Part shown: in pieces, positions 1-8,670 of the stretch
Layout: every line of letters starts with the position of its first letter
How positions within the stretch are numbered: the stretch's first letter is position 1
NCBI GenBank assembly: GCA_963714325.1
Contig: CAVQOB010000008.1
Coordinates: 62,001 to 126,000 of the forward strand
Origin: CAVQOB01 sp963714325
Lineage (GTDB): Bacteria > Pseudomonadota > Alphaproteobacteria > Rhizobiales > Hyphomicrobiaceae
DNA: 64,000 nucleotides
Reading direction: 5' to 3'
Program-made: the position numbers and the translations under genes
Notes under the pieces: model-generated
Databases searched by the model: none
The model's input: the letters and a program-made list of their open reading frames with translations, nothing else
Told to the model about the DNA's origin: nothing

Positions 1-176
1 CCGTTGCTCGCGGTCTTCAGGCCGATGATGTGATGATTGCCGGTACCCATATGGAAGATATCCTTGTTGCGGATTTTCTTCTCATCGAGGTAGTCGAGAA
101 AATGGATGTCGCACGGGCACTGCTTTTCGTCGAGCGACCAGGTTGCATTCCAGTAGTTGAGTTTGGTCGTGGTCAT
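1..176 (-). CDS. 5' part of an unidentified protein gene, cut by the left edge
   Basis: An open frame on the minus strand starts with ATG at 176 and runs off the left edge, giving about 58 residues. The product begins MTTTKLNYWNATWSLDE, has a CPCD motif near residue 20, and then reads HMGTGNHHIIGL near residue 44. The GTGNHH stretch is reminiscent of the glycine-rich loop of class I SAM-dependent methyltransferases, but this is only a resemblance. The frame is not shadowed by a better one and its base composition looks coding. The family is not recognised and no function is assigned. Confidence 0.6.
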   Translation of the reverse strand, partial: MTTTKLNYWNATWSLDEKQCPCDIHFLDYLDEKKIRNKDIFHMGTGNHHIIGLKTASN

Positions 177-222
177 GGCGGCAACTCTTGAGGGTTGAGG
201 GTCGGTGAAAAGACTCGACGGC

Positions 223-2010
223 TTAAACGAGAGCTGGATCCTGATGCGCAGAAACGATGACACGCGCACCCGACGGCCCGCGCTGCAAGTACAATTGTCG
301 GGCTCCAACCGTTTGCGGCGCCGGTCGTTGGCCGAGCAACAGCAGGTTGGCATCCGGTAGTGCACGCCGCAGCGCACCGATCAGTGAAACTTGCGCTGTT
401 TCTTCCAGCGCCGAGAGTGCGTCGTCAAGCACGATGATATCGGGTTTCTGCACCAACAGCCGGGCGACAACCAGCCGCTGACGCTCACCCGCCGACAGAA
501 CCTGATCCCAGCGCGCCTGTTCGAGCAGACGGGGCGCGAGCCCATTAAGACCGACCGCTTGCAGCGCATGGCGCGCCGCATCCCGATCGACCAGCGCCGT
601 CGCGAACGGGTAGGCCAGCACGTCTTCAAGCGATCCGAGCGGAATGTAAGCTTTTGCCGGGACCGTGGCGACCCGCCCTAGGGCAGGGCGCCCGACGCGT
701 CCTTCTGCAGGCGAGGCAAGGCCCGCGATCAGCCGGACGAGCGTCGATTTGCCCGTGCCGCTATCGCCGGCAATGTGCACGAGTTCGCCGCGTTCGATGC
801 GCAATGACGGGACCTCAAGCAGGGTCTGACCTTGCCCGTCACGTACCACAATGTCGGTCAACGTCACCTCATCAGTGCCCCGATAGAGTGAGACTGAACC
901 GAGCGCCGAGTTCACCGACGGATCGATCCGCTCCGCCGCCGATACGATATCCATGACGCGCCGTGCCGACGCGTACCACTCCGCGATCCGGTTATAGTTG
1001 TCGACCACCCATGAGATCGCGATTTGCACCTGCACGAAGGCGGCCGCAAGTTGCGTCACCTGACCGAGCGACAGATCCCCAGCCAGATACTTGGGCGCTG
1101 CAAACAGCAGCGGAATGATCGGGATCATCGGCCCACTCATGTTGGTGATCCAGGTGACATGACCATGACTGCGCACGATCCTGAGCCAGCGCCCGACCAC
1201 ACCGTCATAAAACCGCGAGAGGATAGCCCGCTCGCTGCCCCCGCCGCCCATCAACGCGATGCTCTCGGCATTCTCGCGCAACCGCATCATCGCAAACCGA
1301 AAGTAACCCTCGGCCTCGTTCTTTGAGCCGACCCGTCCGACCAGCGGTCGCCCGACCCATGCCATCAGCAGCGACGCGGTAATGCCATAGGCAAGTGCCA
1401 GCCAGACCATGTAGCCGGGAACATTGAACCCACCGATTGAATAGCTGCCGCCGACCGTCCACAGAATCGCAATGAACGCGATCCCGCCCGAAACCGCTGA
1501 CAGCAACCCAATTCCGAGATCGACCAGAATTTCCGTCGCCCAGCGCGTGTCATCGGAAATCCGGTACTCCGGGTTCGGCGGCTCCGTACCCGACGCGTTG
1601 AGATGATAAAATCGCTGCTGCCCGAGCCAAGTATCGAGCAGCCGCTCGACCAGCCATTGCCGCCAGCGCACCTGCAGCGTCTCGCGCGTCAGCACGATGC
1701 CAACGCCAATCGCCGCCATCGCCGCGACGATCAGGAAAAACACCAGCACGGCCTGTTTGACGGTTGCGACATCCTTCTTCTCCAACGCGTCAAAGAACCA
1801 CCGGTTCCAATGATTCATCTGCACGGTGATGTAGGTCGACAGGATCAGGCTGGCAGCCAGGCCGCCGGTCAGCAGCCAAGCCCGCCGCGCCGTCGCCCCC
1901 GTCCAGAACCCGCCCGAAAAACGCCCGAACGCCTTCGCGACGCGCGCGTCGAGGTGAAACCCCGGAACGTCGACAGGCGCTTCCGGCGATGCGGGGGAGT
2001 CAGCGGTCAT
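223..2010 (-). CDS. SbmA/YddA-type ABC transporter, fused permease and ATPase, with altered catalytic residues
   Basis: The 595-residue protein has a six-helix-type membrane domain (hydrophobic stretches near 44-64, 88-108, 165-186, 198-219, 293-310) followed by one nucleotide-binding domain (about 375-590). This is the fused half-transporter layout of the YddA/SbmA-like exporters annotated for vitamin B12, bleomycin or peptide transport. Walker A is GDSGTGKS at 415-422 and the signature is LSAGE at 505-509. Walker B ends in LDD, so Asp530 stands where the catalytic glutamate is expected. The switch histidine is replaced by Gln561 in LGQRP. ATP binding is likely retained but hydrolysis may be slow or altered. 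Start is ATG at 2010. A compound palindromic repeat lies just upstream. Substrate unknown. Confidence 0.9.
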   Translation of the reverse strand: MTADSPASPEAPVDVPGFHLDARVAKAFGRFSGGFWTGATARRAWLLTGGLAASLILSTYITVQMNHWNRWFFDALEKKDVATVKQAVLVFFLIVAAMAAIGVGIVLTRETLQVRWRQWLVERLLDTWLGQQRFYHLNASGTEPPNPEYRISDDTRWATEILVDLGIGLLSAVSGGIAFIAILWTVGGSYSIGGFNVPGYMVWLALAYGITASLLMAWVGRPLVGRVGSKNEAEGYFRFAMMRLRENAESIALMGGGGSERAILSRFYDGVVGRWLRIVRSHGHVTWITNMSGPMIPIIPLLFAAPKYLAGDLSLGQVTQLAAAFVQVQIAISWVVDNYNRIAEWYASARRVMDIVSAAERIDPSVNSALGSVSLYRGTDEVTLTDIVVRDGQGQTLLEVPSLRIERGELVHIAGDSGTGKSTLVRLIAGLASPAEGRVGRPALGRVATVPAKAYIPLGSLEDVLAYPFATALVDRDAARHALQAVGLNGLAPRLLEQARWDQVLSAGERQRLVVARLLVQKPDIIVLDDALSALEETAQVSLIGALRRALPDANLLLLGQRPAPQTVGARQLYLQRGPSGARVIVSAHQDPALV

Positions 2011-2023
2011 TGATGGTCCGGGC

Positions 2024-2127
2024 TAGAGTGCTTCCGGGAAAAGTGTGAGCGGTTTTCCCGATAGAAGCACGACAAAACAAAGAACTAGGGGCGTTCCGTG
2101 ATTCAATCAAAACCGGAACGACCCTAG
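2024..2127. repeat. Compound palindromic intergenic repeat, copy 1
   Basis: Two inverted repeats lie side by side. The first (2028-2070) pairs GTGCTTCC with GAAGCAC around a central AAAAGTG...CGGTTTTCC. The second (2085-2127) pairs CTAGGGGCGTTCCG with CGGAACGACCCTAG. The same two-part element recurs at 24723-24827, and its first half recurs with variation at 8197-8239. It is an extragenic repeat, not coding. Confidence 0.85.
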
Positions 2128-2198
2128 CCAGCGGAAGGATGCCCGCAACTGTGCAGCGCCGCTCCTGCCATGTCGAGCCTGAAGCGGGCATGAATGAC

Positions 2199-4550
2199 CT
2201 ATGGCGCGCGCTGAGCGTTGATCTGCCGCCACGCGCCCATCACCGGCCGGAAGGTGAAGCGCACGGTGTGCTTGCCCGGGCCCAACTCGACCGCACGAAA
2301 TAATACATTGGCGCGCCGTATCGCCACATCCCGCCCATCGACCGCCGCGAACCACCAGGGATGCCAAAGATCATTCAGCACGACATAGCCGCCGTCCGGA
2401 CTATCCGCCTCGACCACCACCGCCGTGTTCCGGTAGCTGACGATCCGCACCGTCCCCGGCCGTCGAGCGTCCGACACAAACCCCGGCGCCACCTCGAGCA
2501 ACACCGCACCGCGTGGATCATGCGCCGGCCAAACACCGGTGCGCAGCATTGCCTCGAAATCGGCATTGATCGCCTGCGCCGCAAACAGCACCCGCGGCAA
2601 CGCGTTTCTGTTCTCGAAGATCAGCCCATCCGCCGACCCGAATACCGCCGTCATCTCGCCGGGTTTCAATCCCTTGTCGATCACCGCGAGCGGCGTCGGC
2701 GTCGCGATGTAGCGCAGCCCCAGCAGGTTTGCGAGCGGCGACGCATACGACGGAAACAACGGTGGAAATTTCCGCTGTTCCGGCAACCCGACCGTATCCT
2801 CCGCCCCCGTCGCCCGCGAGTAGAGACCAAGCCGCACCGGATTGTAGCCAAGCGTGTTCTCAAGGCCGTGCGTCATCGACACGTTCGGCCAGTGGAACCC
2901 GAGCCCGAGCAACTCGATGCGATCCCGCCGCGTATCGCTTTCCCCCGCCGCCGTCAGCGCCTTCAGTCGAACAATCAACGGCGTTGTCGTCGTCGGCTGC
3001 ATCGCCTCGTATACCGCAGGCGGCAAAGCCGACGATGTCGACGGCCCATTGTTGACCGCAAGATCAAACGCCGTGACACCCGCCAGCGCCGCCGCCGCCA
3101 CCCACGGCTCCAGCGCAATACGCGAGCGCGCCAGCCACAGCACCACCAACGCCGCACTCAAGCACAAAAGCATCGTCACCACAGGCGAGGCCAGTAACGC
3201 CACCCGATCAATTCTGATCCCGAGCAGGATCGCCGCCGCGACGCTCAACACCAGTACGCCGGCGCCGACACCCAACGCGCGTCGCTCGAACGCCACCCAC
3301 GGCGCAACGAACAGCCGGTGCGTCGCATATCCGGCCAGTACGGCACCCATCGCTCCGATCAGAAACGTCGCATCCGCCGGTCGCCGATAGAGCTTCACCC
3401 CTGGCAAGAAATCGTAGAACCCGCGAAACACCGGCGTATACCACCCAAGCGCATAGAGCACGATCAACCCCAACGCGACCGTGAAGAAGCGGATCTCGCG
3501 ATCAAACAGTTGCCCACGCAGCGCCGCCAGACCGATCAGCAACAACGGCACCAGACCCAGATAAACCTGCCCCATGTTTTGCGCGATGAAGAGCCCCGTA
3601 TCATGCCACGCAAACGACGGCGGCCCCCAATAGTCCTCCATCCGCCCCGCCGCGCCGAACAACTGCGGCACGACCAGCGTCAGCAGCAGCGCCGGATGCA
3701 TCGACCCACGCCCGGCACTCTCGAAGTCAAACGCCGGACGATTGGACTCCGCTGCCAACAGCGCCGTCAATGTCAGCGGCACCGCCACCAGCACGACCGC
3801 AACAGTACCGCCGACGATCAGCGGCGCGATCGAGGTCCTGATCATCGCCAGCGGCGAAGGCGCACTCCACCATCGCCAGATCACCAACCCCGCCAACACA
3901 TACAGCGACAACAACGCCACCTGATCACGCCCGAGCACGATCGCCGCCGCCGCTACGCCGAGCGCTAAGCCATATCCCAACGCGGCACCGCGCGCGCCGG
4001 CTCGCGCCCGTGCAAAAACCCGATCCAGCGCTACCATCGCGAACGGAAAATACGCGAGGCTCAGCACTTGCCCCGTGTGCTGCACCCGCCACGCCATCGA
4101 CGCGCCGAAGCAGAACACCAGGCCACCGATGATCGCCCCCGCCGGATGCCACCCGCGATCCCGCATCCACATCATCAGCGCCAGCGCCCCGGCCAACTGC
4201 GCCAGCAGCACGGTGACATCCACCGCCCACAGACTGGGCGAACCATTGATCAGCGCCAGCATCAGGAACGGCGGCGAAAAAATCATCGCCTGCGGGTCAG
4301 CGATCTGCGGATGGCCGGCGAAGACATAGGGGTTCCAAAACGGGCTTTCCCCGCGCCGCAAACTTTCCGCCAGGAACTGGATCTGCGGCTGAAAATGCGC
4401 CTTCGCGTCCCAGGGAATCGTCACCGCGCCCGACAGCCAAGGCCACACCATCGCCACCCAGCCGAGCACCAGCAACGCCGCCGCCGGCCCATAGCGCCAC
4501 CCCGCCGATCGATCGCCAATATCGTCTCGCCTTGTCCGCAATGCCACCAC
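2199..4550 (-). CDS. YfhO-type polytopic membrane protein
   Basis: This 783-residue protein is dominated by hydrophobic helices. About a dozen membrane segments span roughly residues 20-490, and a long mostly soluble C-terminal part follows. The order of segments and motifs such as WDAKAHFQPQ near the N-terminus and the terminal KHTVRFTFRP region fit the bacterial YfhO family. That family resembles GT-C-type glycosyltransferases and in Gram-positive bacteria takes part in glycosylating lipoteichoic acid. A role in moving sugar from a lipid carrier to an envelope polymer is an inference. The start is GTG at 4550, preceded by AGGGA with a 5-base spacer. The nearest upstream gene, the RibD-like reductase, is divergent. 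Confidence 0.8.
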   Translation of the reverse strand: MVALRTRRDDIGDRSAGWRYGPAAALLVLGWVAMVWPWLSGAVTIPWDAKAHFQPQIQFLAESLRRGESPFWNPYVFAGHPQIADPQAMIFSPPFLMLALINGSPSLWAVDVTVLLAQLAGALALMMWMRDRGWHPAGAIIGGLVFCFGASMAWRVQHTGQVLSLAYFPFAMVALDRVFARARAGARGAALGYGLALGVAAAAIVLGRDQVALLSLYVLAGLVIWRWWSAPSPLAMIRTSIAPLIVGGTVAVVLVAVPLTLTALLAAESNRPAFDFESAGRGSMHPALLLTLVVPQLFGAAGRMEDYWGPPSFAWHDTGLFIAQNMGQVYLGLVPLLLIGLAALRGQLFDREIRFFTVALGLIVLYALGWYTPVFRGFYDFLPGVKLYRRPADATFLIGAMGAVLAGYATHRLFVAPWVAFERRALGVGAGVLVLSVAAAILLGIRIDRVALLASPVVTMLLCLSAALVVLWLARSRIALEPWVAAAALAGVTAFDLAVNNGPSTSSALPPAVYEAMQPTTTTPLIVRLKALTAAGESDTRRDRIELLGLGFHWPNVSMTHGLENTLGYNPVRLGLYSRATGAEDTVGLPEQRKFPPLFPSYASPLANLLGLRYIATPTPLAVIDKGLKPGEMTAVFGSADGLIFENRNALPRVLFAAQAINADFEAMLRTGVWPAHDPRGAVLLEVAPGFVSDARRPGTVRIVSYRNTAVVVEADSPDGGYVVLNDLWHPWWFAAVDGRDVAIRRANVLFRAVELGPGKHTVRFTFRPVMGAWRQINAQRAP

Positions 4551-4661
4551 GCGCGTCCCTGCCCTGCCTCAACCTCGTCGCAGGATCGTGTATAACCGAT
4601 CCTGAGACGAGCAAAGAAATTGCGACCTCCCTCGCCGCAAGCCGCATGAACCGGAACCGCC

Positions 4662-5366
4662 ATGACATCAGCGACATCCAATCACCTCGCACTGACCGTC
4701 GAAGCGCTTCTGCAACCCATCCTCGACGCACCAGCAAACCAACCGTTCGTCGTCGCCCAGCTCGGCCAATCCCTCGACGGCCGCATCGCCACCCCTACAG
4801 GCGAAAGCCGCTGGATCAACAAGGATAGCGCGCTCGATCATGTCCATCGCCTCCGCGCCAGCGTCGACGCCGTTGTCGTCGGCATCGGCACCGTTATCGC
4901 CGACGATCCCTTGCTGAACGTCCGCCGCGCCAAGGGGCAAAATCCCGCCCGCGTCGTCATCGACCCCAATGGCCGCTTACCTTTGAACCCTCGCCTCGCC
5001 CAACAGGACGACGGCGTGCGAACCCTCGTTATCCGCTCGACCGACGCCCCCACCCCCAAAGGCATGGAAATCATTCGACTGACCGGTTCCAAGCTCGACC
5101 CCAACGCCATCGTCGCCGCCCTGTTCGAACGCGGCCTGAAACGCTTGCTGATCGAAGGCGGCGCCTGGACCGTCTCCGAGTTCATCGACGCCGATGCCGT
5201 CGATCGCCTGCACGTCCTGGTCGGGCCCATGATCCTCGGCTCCGGCAAAACCGGCCTGTCCCTGAAACCCATCGCAAAATTGAGCGAGGCCCGGCGACCG
5301 CGAACACGCGTCCATGTGCTTCCCGACGGCGATGTGATATTCGAGTGCAATCTCCGCTCGATTTGA
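4662..5366 (+). CDS. RibD C-terminal-type pyrimidine/pteridine reductase
   Basis: The 234-residue protein is a stand-alone RibD_C (dihydrofolate-reductase-like) domain with no deaminase domain. The N-terminal AQLGQSLDGRIA (about 27-38), the DAVVVGIGTVIADDPLLNVR segment, VVIDPNGRLP and the NADPH-side LLIEGGAWT are hallmarks of 5-amino-6-(5-phosphoribosylamino)uracil reductases. A free-standing domain can serve riboflavin synthesis but is also found in pathways that reduce other pteridine-like compounds. Start ATG at 4662 has a weak GGA upstream. A cytochrome b561 gene follows 15 bp downstream on the same strand. The pterin-synthase-like and glycosyltransferase genes lie 0.6-3.3 kb away on the other strand. 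Confidence 0.85.
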   Translation: MTSATSNHLALTVEALLQPILDAPANQPFVVAQLGQSLDGRIATPTGESRWINKDSALDHVHRLRASVDAVVVGIGTVIADDPLLNVRRAKGQNPARVVIDPNGRLPLNPRLAQQDDGVRTLVIRSTDAPTPKGMEIIRLTGSKLDPNAIVAALFERGLKRLLIEGGAWTVSEFIDADAVDRLHVLVGPMILGSGKTGLSLKPIAKLSEARRPRTRVHVLPDGDVIFECNLRSI

Positions 5367-5381
5367 AAAGGGATTTCCACG

Positions 5382-5987
5382 ATGCCGCCAATTCAAGGTC
5401 AAGTCCAAGGCAAAGCCCAAGGCAAACCGCAAACAGTCCAGGTCTACAACGCCACCGCACGCCGCCTGCATTGGTGGACCGTCGCCCTCGTCGCGATCAT
5501 GCTGCCACTCGGCTTCGCCATGACCTATCGCGGCAACGATCTGAACATCTGGGACGGCACCACCAACGCGATGTATTCGCTGCACAAGCTGATTGGTTTC
5601 ACGGTACTCTGGTTGATGCTCGCCCGCCTCGTCTATCGCCTGCGTAACGGTGCTCCAGCCGACGAACCGACGTTGGAATGGTGGCAGAAGGCGGCATCAC
5701 ACCTGACCCATTGGGGCCTCTATGCCCTTTTGATCGTCATGCCCGTCGGCGGCTGGATCGGCGTCTCACTCTTTGGTGCCCGCGATATTTTTGGTCTGGT
5801 CAGTCTGCCGGCGATCACGCCCGTCGACCAGAAAGCATCGGGCACTTTCTTCTTCCTGCACAAGCTCGGCGCCTTCGCCCTGACCGCATTGATCGCAGCC
5901 CACATCGGCGCCGCCATGTTCCATCATTTCGTTCGCAAGGACGGCGTCCTCACCAGGATGCTACCGAACCTCAAGCGGCGCACCTGA
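5382..5987 (+). CDS. Cytochrome b561-family membrane protein
   Basis: The 201-residue protein has four hydrophobic helices. Histidines sit where b-type haem ligands are expected: ARRLHWWTV near 28, LHKLIGF near 68, and FFLHKLGAF and AAHIGAAMFHHF near 155-185. This is the layout of prokaryotic cytochrome b561 (CybB-like), which moves electrons from membrane quinol or, in related proteins, from superoxide. Start ATG at 5382 has AAAAGGGA upstream. The gene directly follows the RibD-like reductase and is probably co-transcribed. Its stop lies only a few bases from the end of the convergent methyltransferase gene. Electron donor and acceptor are unknown. Confidence 0.88.
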   Translation: MPPIQGQVQGKAQGKPQTVQVYNATARRLHWWTVALVAIMLPLGFAMTYRGNDLNIWDGTTNAMYSLHKLIGFTVLWLMLARLVYRLRNGAPADEPTLEWWQKAASHLTHWGLYALLIVMPVGGWIGVSLFGARDIFGLVSLPAITPVDQKASGTFFFLHKLGAFALTALIAAHIGAAMFHHFVRKDGVLTRMLPNLKRRT

Positions 5988-5995
5988 GCCGGGCG

Positions 5996-6832
5996 TCACC
6001 CCGGCATCGCCAGCGTATCCGTGTGCCCGACCACCGCACCGGTGCGCCGGACCGCCAGCCAGTCCGCGACCGCTGACGCGCCGACCGTGCCGGTCTCGCT
6101 CACCGCCCCAGCGAAACCCGGCACCAGCGCGTCGATCAATCCCTGGTCACGCTCAGTAAGCCGCCACGGACTGTCCCCCACGCTCATCCCGTACCCGAGC
6201 CGCGCAAACGCTTGGCACAACGCCGCCGGCGCCATGGGCCCAGCCGCCGCCCCAAAGCCCTTGTCCGTCATCTGATGCGCATGAAACGCCGCCGCCATGC
6301 CAGCATCGACCTTGTGCGGAGGCAACCAGTCCTGCATGCCGTTGTACGTCAGCACCGTATAAAAAGCCGCTCGCCGTTTGGCCACCGCCGCCGCGAACCG
6401 CTCGATGAATTCTGCCGAGCACAAATCGAAAAACGCCGACGCCGTCACCAGGTCGGCCGTCTCCCCGAGCGCTACATCGAGTGCCTTCACCAGATCCGCC
6501 TGCCGGAACGTGACCGAGATTGTCTTGACGCCCTTGAACAGCACGAGGCCGTCATCGTCTTTGATCGCCCGATCCGCCCACTGAGCCAGCCGCTCCGAAG
6601 CCGCCGCCAACAGCCGCGCATCATAGTCGACCAGTGTCCAATGCTGCCGCGCCACATCGAGCACCGGCGCCGTCGCCCGCAGGTTGGACCCAGTCCCGCA
6701 ACCGACATCGATAATCGCGATGTTCGGGCGCTGCTTGAATGGCGCCGCCATCTGCCGTGCCAACGCCGCATCCCGCGACCGATGATCGATGGCCTCGCGC
6801 AACGCCAACCATTCCGGCGAAAATCCACTCAT
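5996..6832 (-). CDS. Class I SAM-dependent methyltransferase
   Basis: The 278-residue product has methyltransferase motif I as IIDVGCGTGSN near residues 39-49. The acidic motif II region TLVDYDARLL follows, and an ASAFFDLCS segment sits in the post-I region. The substrate cannot be read from the sequence. Its start codon overlaps the stop of the upstream glycosyltransferase by 4 bp (ATGA), so the two are translationally coupled. This implies that methylation and glycosylation act on related molecules. It is the last gene of the minus-strand run that includes the diverged pterin synthase. Confidence 0.85.
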   Translation of the reverse strand: MSGFSPEWLALREAIDHRSRDAALARQMAAPFKQRPNIAIIDVGCGTGSNLRATAPVLDVARQHWTLVDYDARLLAAASERLAQWADRAIKDDDGLVLFKGVKTISVTFRQADLVKALDVALGETADLVTASAFFDLCSAEFIERFAAAVAKRRAAFYTVLTYNGMQDWLPPHKVDAGMAAAFHAHQMTDKGFGAAAGPMAPAALCQAFARLGYGMSVGDSPWRLTERDQGLIDALVPGFAGAVSETGTVGASAVADWLAVRRTGAVVGHTDTLAMPG

Positions 6833-7878
6833 ACTGCAACCCTCTTCAACACCGCCGCGATTCCCCGCGCCGCATCATCCCATGTCGGCAACAATTGCCC
6901 GGCCGACCACGACGCCTCCGCCATCGAATGGCGCAATACGCGATCACCCAGCACCCGATCGAGCGCCGCTGCAAACGCCGCCGCATCTCCGGGCGCAACC
7001 TTGATCGCCGCCGCATCCGGCGCCGTCTCAGCAGCAGCGCCGCCCGTCGTACACACGATCGGCAAGCCCCGCGCCATCGCTTCCGCCAGCACCATCCCAT
7101 ACCCTTCGTAGTGCGACGGCATCACGAAAATATCCGCACTCCGATACAGCGCACCCAACCGCCCATCTTCGATCCCACTCAGGATCGTCACCCGGCTTGC
7201 CAGCCCAGCATCGGCTTGCAGCGCCGCATTCAACGTCGCCCCTGCTCCCACATCACGCACAGCCCCGACAATCGTCAGCCGCCAGTCAACATCCCGACGC
7301 ATGTCTGCCAACGCTTGCACCAGCACGTCATAGCCTTTGCGCGGTACGATCGATCCGACCGCCAGCAGCTGCAACGGCGCGCCTGTCCCCGTCGCCCGCT
7401 CATCTCGATCCGTTCCGGGTTCGGCAACGGCGATTTTCGATTTCGCAACACCAAAATCCGTCGCCAGCGTCCGCCCAGTGAGCGCACTCGTCACCACGAC
7501 ATGCCGTGCCTGTGCCAGCGCAAATGTCTCCGTTTTCCGCAATGCATCGGCACGCTCCGCGCTCACTCCCACTTCGAGCGCCAGCGGATGATGACACAGC
7601 GCCACGATCCGCTGTCGAATGCCGGCCACCAGCGCCTCCGGCATCGCGCCGTATGCAAGCCCGTCCATCAACAGCACTGTGTCCGCCGGCAGCGCCGCCA
7701 GCACCCGCGTCGTCTGCTGCAAATCCAAATCCGTTGGCGCCGGATAATTCCCCGGCAACGCCACATGCCGGGCATCAATGCCATGCGCCGGCAACAGCGC
7801 CAGCACGCGCCGGTCATAGGCGTATCCGCCCGTCAGCATGCCGATATCGCCTGGAATGACAAACGCGCAACCGGTCAT
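6829..7878 (-). CDS. GT4-type glycosyltransferase
   Basis: The 349-residue protein has the C-terminal half of a GT-B glycosyltransferase. LLAVGSIVPRKGYDVLVQAL (about 170-190) precedes a Rossmann segment, and the family-4 donor-site pattern reads MPSHYEGYGMVLAEAMARGLP near 255-275. The N-terminal half is the acceptor domain and is diverged. It overlaps both neighbours by 4 bp, the small membrane protein upstream and the methyltransferase downstream, which indicates one operon. Family 4 enzymes use nucleotide sugars and retain the anomeric configuration. The acceptor is unknown; a lipid or a pterin-like molecule are both possible. Confidence 0.88.
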   Translation of the reverse strand: MTGCAFVIPGDIGMLTGGYAYDRRVLALLPAHGIDARHVALPGNYPAPTDLDLQQTTRVLAALPADTVLLMDGLAYGAMPEALVAGIRQRIVALCHHPLALEVGVSAERADALRKTETFALAQARHVVVTSALTGRTLATDFGVAKSKIAVAEPGTDRDERATGTGAPLQLLAVGSIVPRKGYDVLVQALADMRRDVDWRLTIVGAVRDVGAGATLNAALQADAGLASRVTILSGIEDGRLGALYRSADIFVMPSHYEGYGMVLAEAMARGLPIVCTTGGAAAETAPDAAAIKVAPGDAAAFAAALDRVLGDRVLRHSMAEASWSAGQLLPTWDDAARGIAAVLKRVAV

Positions 7879-8171
7879 GCAGCGCCTCGCTCACCCGGAG
7901 CATTTTCCGACGAAGTGGACACCGGTTCGTCGGAGAAAATGCGACAAGCGGAAGAGTTTACAGGTCGAAGCACCCACCGCCGCCCTGCAACGACGGCCCA
8001 GATAGCCTCGACGACTCCGAACGGCCACGCCCCCTGCAGGAACCCATAGATCGAACCCAGCGCACAGGCGCCCGCAAATCCGAGCACATATCCGGCACCG
8101 CGCTCCTCAAGGGCGTAGCACACCAGCATCGCGGTCACGGCAATGAAGCCAAACAGGGTCAGCGGATCCAT
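7875..8171 (-). CDS. Small three-helix membrane protein with a repeat-encoded C-terminal tail
   Basis: This 98-residue protein starts with ATG at 8171 (MDPLTLFGFIAVTAM). It has three hydrophobic stretches, about 4-20, 27-46 and 50-66, ending WAVVAGRRWVLRP. A longer reading from 8294 would translate through a palindromic repeat and is rejected. The last 25 or so residues are largely encoded by another palindromic repeat at 7900-7942. They are unlikely to be conserved and suggest the repeat landed in the 3' end. The stop overlaps the start of the glycosyltransferase by 4 bp. Similar small membrane proteins are known in this order, but no function is known to me. Confidence 0.75.
   Translation of the reverse strand: MDPLTLFGFIAVTAMLVCYALEERGAGYVLGFAGACALGSIYGFLQGAWPFGVVEAIWAVVAGRRWVLRPVNSSACRIFSDEPVSTSSENAPGERGAA
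7900..7942. repeat. Palindromic repeat inside the 3' end of the small membrane protein gene
   Basis: GCATTTTCCGACGAA pairs with TTCGTCGGAGAAAATGC around a GTGGACACCGG centre. This is a well-known sequence type in Bradyrhizobium-like genomes and is related in plan to the repeats at 2028, 8197 and 24723. Here it lies within coding sequence. Confidence 0.85.
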
Positions 8172-8196
8172 GGCGCAGATGGCTCCGTCGCACAAA

Positions 8197-8239
8197 GTGC
8201 TTCCGGAAAAGTGGAAACCGGTTTTCCGACAAGAAGCAC
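8197..8239. repeat. Palindromic intergenic repeat (GTGCTTCCGG...AGAAGCAC)
   Basis: GTGCTTCCGGAAAA and TTTTCCGACAAGAAGCAC form an imperfect inverted repeat between the pterin-synthase-like gene and the small membrane protein gene. It is the same family as the first halves of the elements at 2024 and 24723. Confidence 0.85.
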
Positions 8240-8247
8240 GCCAAGCA

Positions 8248-8649
8248 TCAAGCAACCGGCCCTTCGAACCACGCCCGCGCCAGATCCGTCTCATGCAAAA
8301 TCACGCGGATCTTGGCGAGCCCCTTGCCGTCCTCGCCGAGCGCCCCCGCCTTCGCCGCCTTCGCCATCGCATCGAAGATGTGCTTGCAGAGGAATTCCGT
8401 CGTCGTCAGCTTCCCCTTGAACTCCGGCAGCGTGTCGAGATTTTTGTAGGCGAGCGGCTTCAGCGTCTTGTTCAAAACCTCCAGCGCCGCGCCGATATCC
8501 ACCACCACGTTCTGCTTGGTCAGCTTTTCTCGATAGAACGCGACGTCGACAATGAATGTGGCACCGTGCATCCCCTGCGCCGGCCCAAAAAACGGATCCG
8601 GCAACGAATGCCCGATCATGATACGATCACGAACTTCAACAGCAAACAT
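8248..8649 (-). CDS. Diverged 6-pyruvoyl-tetrahydropterin / QueD-family protein
   Basis: This 133-residue protein has the length and strand order of the tunnelling-fold 6-pyruvoyl-tetrahydropterin synthase/QueD family. The first zinc histidine is seen in IMIGHSL, a second in GMHGATF, and the substrate-anchoring glutamate in ILHETD near the C-terminus. By comparison with E. coli QueD, the catalytic cysteine, the third zinc histidine (the HGH motif reads HGA) and the Asp-His pair appear to be missing. It may bind a pterin without catalysing the classic reaction, or do different chemistry. Start is ATG at 8649 with GGAG 10 bases upstream; a TTG at 8658 is less likely. It is 77 bp upstream of the small membrane protein/glycosyltransferase/methyltransferase operon. 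Confidence 0.8.
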   Translation of the reverse strand: MFAVEVRDRIMIGHSLPDPFFGPAQGMHGATFIVDVAFYREKLTKQNVVVDIGAALEVLNKTLKPLAYKNLDTLPEFKGKLTTTEFLCKHIFDAMAKAAKAGALGEDGKGLAKIRVILHETDLARAWFEGPVA

Positions 8650-8670
8650 CAGCAACAATCTCCATTTTTT

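Noticed and set aside
2361..3197. Long Arg/His-rich plus-strand frame opposite the YfhO gene
   Set aside because: Amino acid composition is that of an antisense shadow of a GC-rich gene. The same holds for long Arg-rich frames opposite the methyltransferase, AidB-like, lldD and lptC genes.
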